The position numbers and the translations under genes are program-made. Positions 38,097 to 49,051 of a stretch of DNA of 64,000 nucleotides are shown here, one piece after another (positions within the stretch are counted from its first letter, which is position 1; every line of letters starts with the position of its first letter). This DNA comes from Scytalidium lignicola (Eukaryota; Ascomycota; Leotiomycetes). Location of the stretch: NCBI GenBank assembly GCA_002812745.2, contig NCSJ02000050.1:116179-180178 (forward strand). The letters run 5' to 3'. The notes under the pieces were generated by a model. The model ran no database searches, was not told the origin of the DNA, and saw only the letters and a list, made by a program, of their open reading frames with translations.

Positions 38097-38882
38097 TCAA
38101 CAGCATCCACCACCCCAACCGCTTGTTCCCCTGGCTGGAGTAGCTCCTATCCTAACGTTGCGCTGGCCCCCTCCGGCACCTGGTCCTTTCACTCCAGACC
38201 GCCGGTCGTTTAGATCATACTTGCCGGCCTCGATGTTCATGTATATTCTCTCAGCGACTCTGCCGAAGGCCTTTTCAACGCCTTCTCCGCTCTTGGCGCT
38301 GGTTTCCACGTATTCAAACACTCCGTTTTTCTTTGCCCATTCCTGTGCTTCTTCTTTTGTTACCTCACGCTTGCCATCTTCTGTAGAAGTAAGATCACTC
38401 TTATTTCCGACTAGGATCACAACGATGTCGGGCTCTGCTATCTGGCGTAAGTCGTTCAGCCAGTCGATGACATGATCGAAAGTGGCCCGTCGAGTAATAT
38501 CGAACACCAACAAGGCCCCTGAAGCGCCGCGAAAATAACTCCTCGTAACGCTCTTGTATGTCTCTTGCCCTGCCGTATCCCAGAGGCTCAACTTCATGTG
38601 TTTCTGCTGCACCGGTGGTTCTGCGCGCGGGGGCTCCGGTAGGCCGCCGACTGGCTCATCTTTGAGTGCCGGATCGCTGGGATTACTGGACTCTCGTTTG
38701 GGCGATTTGGTATTGGGAGGGCCGACAGGGACGATGCGCGAGCCAAATTCGACGCCGATGGTGACATCGTGATGCGGGGAGAATCGACCTTCACAGAGGC
38801 GGATGGTGAGTGAGGATTTGCCTGTGCCGCTGTCACCAATACAGACAAGCTTTGCGATGAAATCCCATGATAGGGATGACAT
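38097..38882 (-). CDS. Rab-family small GTPase (Rab4/Ypt4-like) with internal loop insertion
   Basis: Single exon, 261 residues. G-box motifs are intact: GDSGTGKS (G1, about residues 16-23), the switch I region HHDVTIGVEFGSR, WDTAGQE (G3, about 101-107), NKSD (G4) and TSAKSG (G5). A C-terminal Cys pair (GGGCC) is the geranylgeranylation site. Overall resemblance is to Rab4/Ypt4 or Rab2, which act in endosome or Golgi traffic; the subfamily is inferred. The odd feature is about 40 extra polar, Pro/Ser/Glu-rich residues (about 53-94) between the switch I strand and the strand preceding switch II. The gene diverges from the Pns1/CTL transporter gene. Confidence 0.9.
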   Translation of the reverse strand: MSSLSWDFIAKLVCIGDSGTGKSSLTIRLCEGRFSPHHDVTIGVEFGSRIVPVGPPNTKSPKRESSNPSDPALKDEPVGGLPEPPRAEPPVQQKHMKLSLWDTAGQETYKSVTRSYFRGASGALLVFDITRRATFDHVIDWLNDLRQIAEPDIVVILVGNKSDLTSTEDGKREVTKEEAQEWAKKNGVFEYVETSAKSGEGVEKAFGRVAERIYMNIEAGKYDLNDRRSGVKGPGAGGGQRNVRIGATPARGTSGWGGGCC

Positions 38883-39898
38883 GAGTGGAAAGTAGTTTTG
38901 GGAATGGCTGATAGGATCCGGGGGAGGTCTTTGACAAAGACTCCGGTTGCGACAGTAAGCTTCTTAGTGTCGACGCCGGAGGGTTGAACAGCAAACGACG
39001 GTCAGAATCGCAATAATGACGCGCAGCAAACGGACGCGGAGAAGTGGCTACAGTGGATCAAAGGGAATCGGCAGGGCTTTCTCAAGACAAAGCTCGAGCT
39101 GTGAAGTGTGGGCTAGTCTCACAAGGAATGGATGGAATGAATGGAATGGCCAAAGCATGCCAAAGTAGTAGTAATTCGCATGGAGCTCGTGTGACGTACT
39201 GGACCTTGGATGAGTGAGATACAGTCGGCTGGGACTGCTGATTGCCTGGCTTCAGCACAGCGTCCAGTGGCGCGTGTCCTAGCCTGTGCAGTAGCCTGGA
39301 GACTCAACCAGCAATTGAAATCAATGAAACCAATGCCCAGGACGGAGCAAAGAAGATACAGTCTCCTGCAGGTCTTGCAAAGACGGCATGACTGCACGGC
39401 ATCCAAAGATTTCCTGCAGAAAAGGGCTGTTGGACTGCTAACCCTATGCCTGGGTGAGCATGATACATGATAAATAAGCCAAAAAAGCACCTGGCAGGCA
39501 TTCTGCCACAGGCGGTGANGCGCCCCGGAGCAGCTCAGGCCGTGAGTCGTCCGCCGACGTAACTCGTAAGGTCCGCCATTCTTCCCTCGTTCCCTCACCT
39601 TGCCTGAATGTCGGCAAGTGACTGATATTATCTCACGAGGGCTGAAGACCTCCCACAGTTCTCCTGCCATCTATCTTACCTGTACCTCTCAACCATACCC
39701 AAGGATATTCCCTTCGCCGAGGTTTTCCACCATATCTATCTTCTATCTATTACTATCGCCGGTAGAGAAGGAGATAAATCCCCCGATAGCAAGCTAGCAG
39801 CACCGTAACAAGCAGTGAAATCAGGCATAACGTCTCGCTCTGTCTGACCTTTTGCATCCAGCCACCTGTGAGGCCGTACGATTGTACGGGTGGCAACG
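38883..39898. promoter_or_regulatory. Divergent promoter region, Rab / Pns1-CTL transporter
   Basis: About 1 kb between divergent start codons, with one N at 39519. Short overlapping open frames on both strands have no domain and are not called. Confidence 0.5.
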
Positions 39899-42272
39899 AT
39901 GTTCTCAGAATGTGTGTATTCCCTTGCAAACACCCTCACGCTTGATCTCTAGGTTTCTGTTTCTCTAAACTGACTACTGCTATGCAATAGACGCCTCACG
40001 GTTTCTAGCCCAGTCTCAGTCCCGCTTTTCGAATTTCGTACAGCCAGATGGGAATGACCGCGCTCCACGAAACCCCAACGATCGATTCCGACGATCGAGT
40101 CAAGGTTTACGGCATAGCACCAGGCAGTTTCCAAACCGACCGTCCCAGGGCAATCCATATCTGTCCGCCTCCCATCTCTCCAACTTCAACTTCACTTCAC
40201 GCTACGCCGCAGCTCCAGATGCCCCCTTGTTCCACAGTGCGATAGATGAATTTCGGGAAGAGGATGACGAGGAAGAACGCGAGCGAGAAACAGCGGATTT
40301 TTTTGCCCTCCAGCGATCCCGGAGGGTGTTTGCTTCGACGAGGTTAGACGAGAGCCAGGAAACGGATGGCGACGCCAGTAACACATCACCCGACAATAGC
40401 AGAGTTGAAGACACCGAGGCACTGGAAGATAGGGGCAGACCACGGGGAATAAAGAGCAGCTGGACTGGAGGGAAGCAGAGTACACGGGGTAGAGGTCAAA
40501 CTCCAGAAACGGTTGGCGAGGAAGGAGAGAATGTTGAAAGGGCGGAAGATGACGCGCATCAGGGCAGTGATACAAGCAGTAAAGGGAAGGATAGGATGGT
40601 TGATGTCGGCTTAGAGTCTACAATAGCAGACAGCGATCCACCAGATGATTTGGCCATCGAGCCTTCCGTCGATGATAGCCCTCCCGCCTTCCAACGGTTC
40701 CGCTCTTCGCCAGGCCTTGGAGCTATCACGTTACCTCTAGAGTCAAAACAGAACACGCAGAGCAGGGATATTGAAGCAGGTTTCCCTAGTGCTGCAGGAA
40801 TTGCTAGGCCTTCGAGCTCCAGCTCAACGGTGCCAGCTACAATAGCTGCACCACCTATGGGAGAAGCACCACGGCATGACGTATTCTTCAGCTCATTATT
40901 CATGATCTGCTTCTGCTCCTTATTTGCAACCTTTTTCCTCATCTTCCTGCACACTACGACACCTACTGGAAATCTAGGAGATACAATCTACACTACGCTA
41001 CGCTCTTCCTTCCATCTGTTCGCGGTTGACACCGTAGTATCAGTCGTCGTATCATTATTATGGCTGGCAATGCTGCGTTCATTTGTACGGTCATTGGTAT
41101 ATTTAATCTTACTCGCTGTCCCGGTCATCTTGTTCTCCTTCTCCCTCTATCCTATGATTTCAAGTTACAAAGGAACGTCAGGTGGCTCTAGCCTCCAAGA
41201 CAAAGCTATGCGGTGGCTATCATTTGTCCCAGGTGTTCTGGCCATTTTATGGACTTACACTATTTACAAAGGACGTCACGCATTGCACAAAGCTGTCGGT
41301 ATCCTCGAGTTTTCTTGTCGAATTTTGGCTGCCAATCCCGCTCTTTTAGGGTTGGGATTTGCTACTCTTGGAGCCGTGGTAGTATGGACTTGGATATGGC
41401 TCGCTATGTTCACTAGGGTTTTCCTAGGAGGGCATCTTTCGAAGAGTCTTACTAGCTTTATCATTGATGCCACTAGCTGGTGGTTGGGCATTTATTTCGT
41501 ACTTATGTACATCTGGACCCTCTCCGTCATAAGTGCTGTGCAGAGATCTACTACCGCGGCGACGGTATCGCAATGGTACTTCCACCGCAATGTTGTACCA
41601 AGCCCTACTTCAAAGGAGGTCGTCACGGCAGCGCTCAGTCATGCGGGTACTACTCACTTTGGATCGATATGTTTCTCGACACTGATCGCGCTCCTGATTC
41701 GCCTCCCACTTCTCATCCTTCCGCGGCGTATTGTGTCCATTGCAAGCATCTTCGCCTACTCCCTGGTGCCAACTCCTGTTACAGCGCTGACGAACCCTCT
41801 AACCCTTACCTACGCTGCGATACATTCTCAACCACTACAAATATCAGCGAGGGGTCTAAGTCAAATGACATTCTTAGCAACACAAGCTCCAACATCGACT
41901 CTCACTCCTCGAGCTTTTTCTGCAAGAACCAATCAATCTGCCCCATTATTACCTTATCGTCTAGCAAAGCTCCTTTTACACGCTACTCAGTTCCTAATGG
42001 CCTTAGCACTAGGCTTCGGAGGATGGGTTGCCACGGCAAAGCAGCTATCGATAACTATTCCCGGAGGACCGAGTCTGAAGGGTAGTGCTTATGCGTATGT
42101 TGTCGGTATAGTAGCAAGTTTCATTGGTTGGGGAGTTCTCGGGGCCATGGAAGGCGTGTTGAGCGGAATAGTCGACGCCAGTGTCGTGTGTTGGGGAAGT
42201 GAGAAGGCAATGGCTGGTGGAGGGGCTTACTGCTTAGAAGCCGGTTATCTTTTTGGAGATGCAAGGGATTAA
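39899..42272 (+). CDS. PNS1: Choline transporter-like (CTL/Pns1) multipass membrane protein
   Basis: Two exons: a 13-nt first exon (39899-39911, ATG TTC TCA GAA T) and 39991-42272. They join to give MFSEYASRFLAQSQSR and 764 residues. The long frame has no upstream in-frame ATG before a stop, so the tiny exon is needed to supply a start. Residues 1 to about 285 are polar, acidic and probably disordered and cytosolic. The rest holds about nine to ten hydrophobic helices with the CTL signature region (AALSHAGTTHFGSICFSTLI and a late GGAYCLEAGYLFGDARD). Mammalian relatives carry choline or ethanolamine; the fungal substrate is uncertain. The gene converges with SSL1. Confidence 0.9.
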
Positions 42273-42749
42273 GCTTTGGATGACTGTTTCTGTAGCACGA
42301 GGAGTTTTTTCTTTTCTTGTTTTTTGGCTTATGGATATATCATTGTCAATTTTCAGGCGGCGTTTACTGCCAAGGGAATGCATGGGACACACCTTTACGT
42401 GAGAAAGACTTCCTTAGAGATGATTATCATTTTAACCGGTAATCATGAAAAAATTATAACACATTCATGAATCTACATCGTATCCTAATTGAATCTCCAT
42501 AGCCTGTTCCCGAATTTTGTGATATCTCTGGAAGAATACGTAATTAACCTGTTACCAATCCTCTTTAAAGCTGGAAATGAACGCCGTTCCATGCATATAC
42601 CATTTTTTGTAACTCCATGACGTTTGTGCCACCGTCTACTAGGACGTTTGAGCCAGTATTCCTGCGCCGTAGATATGATGTTCCCCTTCTTCCTCCAAAC
42701 TTTCACTCTACCAAAACTTTGGCATCAAAATAGTTTTGCTCCTCTTAGA
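42273..42749. other. Convergent intergenic region
   Basis: 477 bp, AT-rich, between the stop codons of the transporter and SSL1. No element recognised. Confidence 0.5.
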
Positions 42750-44211
42750 TCATCCGTGTAAAGTTCCCCTCGCATCGCTTTGACACGCTGGACAATTATG
42801 TACGACTTCGTGCGCAAAAACGTCACAGTCAATACAAAAGTGGTTTCCACACACTTCGCATGCGTATCTTCCGCTTTCGCTCATGCCCTTTGGTTCTACT
42901 TCTAAATTTCTTGAATCCTGACCTCCATTCGAGAGCATCTCCGCTGGCACCTCTGGAAACGGAGTCAAGCATGAGTAGCATGCTTTTGATTTCTTCGCTT
43001 GAGACCAAGGCACTTCAACCCAGTTTCGTAGTGGGAACAGATGGTGATAGGATCTTGCCAGATGAGTCGAGAGAATAAGCGTCAGTCCACACGCCGGGCA
43101 CTCGGCAGGTAGACTGCAAACTTTGCTTTCGCATCTTGAGCAGAGGTAACCTCCGCGAGTAAGCTTGCTGTGACATGCACAGAAACTCATCCCCTTTCCT
43201 GTACCCAAGGTCCTTGATGGAAATCCCATCATGAGTAGACTGGACTGGGCTTGTTTTCTGGTACGTGTAATGGGAGGGGTGGTAGCAGTCATAACCAACT
43301 GCCGGAAATGCTGCTCATCGAGAGCTACTGAATAGCTACTATCGTCTCCTGCATTGGTACGAGTGCATATCTCAGCACAAATAGCTACTTGGGCAGCCAA
43401 ACCAACAATAGAGACACGGATGCGGTCTGCTATGAGCGATGTAATCGTCTCATGTATGTCACCCGGATCACTCGAGAGAAGAGCTCCAAATATAATAAGA
43501 ATCTCTCTAGTGCCGTGAGATGGAGCATGATATAAAGCTGCTCTGCTCATCTCTAGCGCATTCTGAAGACTCGGGCTTCCTTGAGGTTCCTGAGCTCTTA
43601 GCTTCCGCAATCGTTCGATGTGCTCCGTAGGATTTCCGCTCATATCACTTATTCGAACAGCAATACCATCCCGCATACCAATTATGCCAAGCTGAGAAAT
43701 AGGATTCTGTTCGAAGTATTCTGTGACGAATTCCGAGGCATATCGTATGGTAAGAAGGTACCTGGTGGGACGAAGGTCTTTCTCGACCATAGCAAATGAC
43801 AGATCGAGTATGAGAATCAGATGCCGGATAATTCCTCGCTGAAGAGGCGTTGTATCTCGCAACAACCTTAAGTTTCCTATTGTCAGCCTTACTGAAAGTT
43901 CTTGGGGCATGCCTTGTCAAAATTCACCTCTTTCTTTTATTGGCTTCTCGCAAGCCGTCGACAGCAGAGTTTATGCTACCATCCGCACCTTCGACGACAG
44001 TATCCCAACTTCTCTGGATGTCTTCCCACGCAGCTCTTCTACGATTGCTCACACGCTCTTTGTCTCCATCTCGGGTGCCAGAGCCTGCAAGGCCACGGAC
44101 AGCCCCGGAGGATCGCGTGCCATGGCCATGGCGTGAACTGGAAACCTGGTGCGCTTCAATGTCATCGTCTGAGATGTCATCAGCAATGTACTCCCCATCC
44201 GAGTCCGCCAT
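42750..44211 (-). CDS. SSL1: TFIIH core subunit SSL1 (p44)
   Basis: Two exons on the minus strand, 44211-43928 and 43866-42750, give 466 residues. The N-terminus is acidic (MADSDGEYIADDISDDD), followed by the family block WEDIQRSWDTVVEGADG. A von Willebrand A-like domain at about 100-270 begins IRHLILILDLSFAMVEKDLRP. C-terminal zinc-binding parts follow: FCACHSK...YLCSRCESKVCSLPAECPACG, then a RING-like C4C4 module (CYSCLTPFPE, CEVCGNHFCIDCDVF, CPACQSD). Known role: it stimulates the XPD helicase in transcription initiation and nucleotide excision repair, in the nucleus. The start ATG chosen begins the acidic segment conserved in the family. Confidence 0.95.
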
Positions 44212-44969
44212 GGCCAGAGTGGACACAAGGAAAATCGGCAGCCTTGATGGTTTGATAAAAAATACTGGAGGACGAGGCTGAAGGAGCGAAAGGATGCAGT
44301 TAGGTAATCGCCTGTTAGGCTGACATTGGTGGCTTGCCGAGTCCCCAGATCTTCCCCCCGCGACTACATCATTGGGCAGCCTTCCACATACCTGTCATAC
44401 GCCTCGTCCATTGACGAAAGTCAAAAGTCAGAGAAGGATGCATTGTAGGTGTAGACAACTCTTTCATTGGAGTGTTAGATGGTAAATTGGGCATGATGAA
44501 ATCTACAAAAAAATAGATGCGTATTGGATAGGCGGGAGGAAAATATACAAGATTGTGACACGACTGATATATTCACAGTACGTGGATGTTAAAGGTGAGA
44601 TTGTGAGCAAACTTATCTACTATGTAGCCAAGTACCTTTATTTCATATATCGTTCTTTTTCCATAACATGCTCAAGTGGGTATAACTATCAATTCAATGT
44701 TCAAGTGCACACCTCCCCATCTCCATCTCATAGCACACGACACTGGCATGTTATCCCGGCTCGTTGCCCTGGTTGCGTAAATAGGTCCCTATCAATTAAA
44801 ATTCCTTCATCTTCATGTTCCCAACAACGTAGATTCGTAATATCCTCACCAGTAACTCGTTACACCTGCTAGCTAGCAGGCGTAGCGGATAAGTCGATTT
44901 AAACAATATATGCGAGAAAGTATAAGAATGCCTCCAAACTCCAGTTCCACTCTGCAATTAAATAAACGG
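44212..44969. other. Intergenic region
   Basis: 758 bp holding the SSL1 promoter and the CHS7 3' UTR. No element recognised. Confidence 0.5.
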
Positions 44970-46191
44970 TCATGGATATGTACTCGTGACAGGCATCGGC
45001 CAGTCATCTTCGGTGATGCTCGACCAGAATGTCCAGACCATAACGACTGACAGGAGGGTAAAAAGTGTCTCGAAAAGAGCGCCATTGATTTTGCCGTTGG
45101 TTCCATTGCAGATATGAACGCTGATAATATAGTTGAAAATCTGGCCAATGGCGAACAGTAAGGCGGCCGATGTCAAGTACAACAACGGTTTCCGTTCCCC
45201 CAGGACCTTGATCACCAAAACAGCTTCTAGCACGAAGAAGATCGCTAAAAATACCAGTGGAGCAAGTTGATAGAGTACGTAGAGACCAATGTTCCGATTA
45301 TTCCCCGTATAACTCGAATCGAAATGGCCAGTCCAGTGATAACCGGTGTCCAAGGCAATATAGCCCGTACCAATGAACAATACCAAGGCTGTTCCAACAA
45401 TAAGGCCGAGAGATAAAGGTGTTCCGTCATCGACCAGCTGATATCCAACCACAGCGTTAAGCATCAGAATCCACAATGTTGCAATGATCATGCCTATATG
45501 AATTCCTGTGAATGCCTATTGGTGAGGGTTAGAACTGAAGGGATGGGGGGCTGCACTCAGATTTTATACATACCACCCGGACTTTTGCGCTCAAGGGAAA
45601 CAACCCAACTGTGAAGATCTCGCATATCTCGATTATTATATAACCAACAAGAAAAACTTGCATCTCCCTAAAATTCCTAATGTCAGAGATCGAGTCACAA
45701 TCCAGCCATAACCTAGCTCCAGCTTACCTCCTGCCAACAGCAGCTTGTTTCCTTTCGGATCTCCACAAGAGGTAAAAGGACACAAATATTGCTATACCTG
45801 CGAGCAATATCGAGCCTGCAAGACGTTAGTGGGCTAATTCCCGTGCGCGACGAGGATGTGCTGACCAAGGTTTCCCAAATGCCTTCCATTACTCAACGAT
45901 ATTCCCAGCAAGGGACACCCTCCGTATTGATTATTGTTGTGAGCATTGTTAAAAAGCTTCAGCGATAACAATTGTTAGAAGAGATATTCTTGAGTGACCA
46001 ATTGAGTCGAGGAGAGAGGAGAGGAGGGAATGAGGGACGTACATTGCAGACTGGTAACGTGGAGTCGCGACAGAAATCCTACAAGTTCATTCCATGTCAG
46101 CATCATCTAGACAAACTTGATCCGCCAATTCCAGGGCCGAGAGTCGCGGCGATCGACTCACATGAAAATTTCCGAACTGCGTTGAACCCAT
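44970..46191 (-). CDS. CHS7: Chitin synthase export chaperone
   Basis: Six exons on the minus strand: 46191-46162, 46078-46043, 45956-45866, 45815-45728, 45667-45574 and 45515-44970. They give 294 residues with consistent phases. The N-terminus reads MGSTQFGNFHDFCRDSTLPV and continues CNLFNNAHNNNQYGGC, as in Chs7 proteins. Seven hydrophobic segments follow, including ILLAGIAIFVSFYLLW, VFLVGYIIIEICEIF, and MIIATLWILMLNAVVGYQLV. Chs7 sits in the ER membrane and allows the class IV chitin synthase Chs3 to leave the ER. The first two coding exons are only 30 and 36 nt. Donors vary (GTGAGT, GTACGT, GTCAGC, GTAAGC, GTATGT). Confidence 0.94.
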
Positions 46192-46886
46192 CGTGCCGTT
46201 GCGCAAAAGCGCAGATTAATCACTCCCCAGAGGATGGAACTTGTTGACGGTTGTTGACAGCGAGCGAGCGAATTGAGCGAAAAACGAATGGTCGGAGGGT
46301 GTCTAAGCTGGCCGCGCAATGGTCGAAAAGCGGTGCTTATCTTGCAGCGGCGACGGCTGAACGATTTGACGTCGAGCGAAATTCGAATTGTCGTGTCCTG
46401 CCTCTTTGGAGGTTGGATGTTTCAAGGTAGGTAGGTTGGTTGTTGAAAGACCTTCGCCCGTCTTGCCACCACCCTCGAGACACACCCTGCGTGGACTAAT
46501 TACAGTACACCGGTTATTTGACAGGTGTGTGGACGGGTGCCTTGGTTTTTCTCTTTCCCCCGTGGCTAGGCTTAGGTACGTTAAGGTACAAGTGGCGCTT
46601 AATAAGAAATAAGACCGCCGGAGATGATGGAGGAACCACTCTTCTCTTTATGCGACGACTCCGAGAAACGAGTCGAGGAGGCTGTGCGTGAGACAGAAAG
46701 TGGCTGGATAGAGCGACCACGCACCACTCTGCGGTACTTGTTTCGTTGGGCCACGCAAGTCAAGCAATGTATCGTGATGCAACAAGTTGGGCTGCAAAAA
46801 TGCTGGATTGAGGAGAAAGAGGAGGTGAGTCCTTTTGTTCTTCTCTGCGTGAATCAGCGTCCCCGTTGCCTTGGAACCACCACTCC

Positions 46887-46901
46887 TGTACTGTACTGTA
46901 C
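46887..46901. repeat. ACTGT tandem units
   Basis: CTGTACTGTACTGTA, three direct ACTGT-type pentamers, in intergenic DNA. Confidence 0.7.
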
Positions 46902-47333
46902 GATCGCTCCGCGTTGCTGGCGCGACCCTTCGCGTGCGTCCTGTAAGCAGCCGAGATTGATAATTACAGGACAGTCAGTTACAGGATTCAAAGGTTCTTG
47001 CTCTTGCTGGCTCAAGGACCAGGGGCGGGGCAGACCAACCCAATGCAAACAAAGCACAAACAAAGCACATCTTGACCCGGATATCGGTTTCGAGCCACTG
47101 ATTGGCCCCGTCGACCAGATCTCCCTTATTACAGACAAATTGCAGCATTCCATCAGTCGCATTTATGGTCTGTTCGAAAATAAGTACTTCTACGGAGTCT
47201 CCTTCCTTCACGATAATGTGGTTCCATCATTACCATTACAGTCTTGTTCCTTGTTCCATGTATCTATTGTGCTGAAGATGGCCACAAAAACAGCCACGGC
47301 CGATAAGCTGCTGAAGATGCACAGTAGCTGCCT

Positions 47334-47393
47334 AGTACAGTACAGTGCTTATACTTATTACCGATACGATGATACAGTACAGTACAGTACTGT
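47334..47393. repeat. Paired ACAGT tandem arrays
   Basis: Two arrays of ACAGT pentamers (47334-47347 and 47374-47393) separated by about 26 bp. The second ends by turning into the inverse orientation (AGTACTGT). Confidence 0.75.
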
Positions 47394-49051
47394 CCAAGTA
47401 TATAAAAAGATTCGATTCATGTGCTCCCTTGTCGATTCTACTGTGTTCTCGGGCGAAGGAATTCTCGAAGTTCTGGACATTGCCGTATCAGCGTATTCAC
47501 CCGCCTCCATTGTTTCAGCCACCATCAGTGATGCAGCCAAAACCCTCGGCATGGCAGTCGCTACTGTACGGTAATTCATATCGCGACTTCAGACTCGCCA
47601 ATCGCCCAGATCGAGGACTGTCGCCCAGAGCTGAACAAACAACTGCAGTACAAGAATGCTGCGAGGCTGAGAATTATTTTGCCCAGATCCTGCGACATCC
47701 TAGGCAAACCTCCGTCGACATCTCAAAGCCTCACAGCTATGCCAACTGCTTTCGTATTCCGTATCGTGACGTGGCGTGCAACCTACTAATTAGTTCTTAA
47801 GCAAACTTTATGGAGGGCCAGATAAACCCGTTGGGGTGGCTGCTTTTTACAATTGGGGATACAGAACTCAGATACGGTAGATGCTTGAAAATTGTGCACT
47901 TGAGTGAAGGCGAATAGATTCTCAAAATTAGTGTTGGAATACAGTATTGTTTTGCACAGTACTGGAAAATTCTAGAGGTTGAAATTCGGATCAACTCTTG
48001 AGTCTCCGATGCGTCCCGAACATACGGGGACAAGAAAGTTGGAATAATTAAGTTAGGAAATACTCTTGAATTTCATCCAGTACGACGAGAATCCTTGGAT
48101 AATAGAGCAGAGGACCCTTACAAGGTTTACTGATACCCCTACCGGATCGACAACCACAATATTTCTCGTTCTCCTCTGGGACATCGTAGACATGTTCAAT
48201 TTTAAATATTTGCGTTTTTTGCCAGTCGTGCAAATATAAATGATGCTACAGTACAGAGTACACTACGACGAAACCCCAGCTATATAAATCCAGTACAGTA
48301 CGTACCACAGACCGCACGCGCAGACTGAACTGTACGTAGATACTGGATTAATTAGTGCCCATCAACGATATAGGAAATGGGTCCTCTCCACGGCCTCCAC
48401 CACCTCCACTGCGCCATTACGTGCCTTGCGAAAGTGGAGGCATCCCTAAGCCTTAGCCATGTGCCGTTTCTTCCCCATACATCTGCCCCGCACAAGGAAG
48501 GGATGAACAAGATCGTCACCACGAAATCATGTAACGAAGAGATTGCCATCTACTGCGACTCATTTATATGGGAAGACTTGAGGCCATAAACAAGCCTTCA
48601 TTTGTACCGTACTGTACAGAACGGTAAAAGCCAGATCCAGCGTGAAGTGCAACTTTCCCCCCACGTGCTCGAGGGTCTGCCTGACACGTGATCCAGACGT
48701 TCAACTTACCGTGAAGTTTTTCTGGGGGCTGAGTTCGCTTAATCCGGTGGAGGTTTCACGCCCCCATCGTCATCCGTCAGGGGGCAAAGCTTTATTGCTA
48801 CCCTCAGGGACGGTCTCGTGCATCTTCAAAAGAGAAACATCACGTATCGTATTCCGGTTTCGATGACCCGGCCTGTCGCTGCTATTCAAAATCCGTCACG
48901 ATCGAGCATCACCCAGCGGCAATTCTAGTGCAGAGCCGTCCAATGCACGATCTCCACTCTTTTCCTGCGTCTCGCAACACTTGCTTCGTCGCTACTACCT
49001 GACTTCGCTGTCAGCCGTCATCCGGGACTAACCAGCCTCAATCGTTCTTAA

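Larger units (their letters stand above)
46192..49051. promoter_or_regulatory. Divergent intergenic region, CHS7 / sugar transporter
   Basis: 2.9 kb rich in ACAGT-family repeats: 46887-46901, 47334-47347, 47374-47393, about 47940-47965, 48246-48310 and 48606-48621. A 316-codon open frame (46624-47574, plus strand) runs through several of these repeats, is rich in Cys and Trp, and shows no domain. I treat it as chance unless transcripts show otherwise. The ATG of the transporter gene probably lies in or near the right end of this region. Confidence 0.45.
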
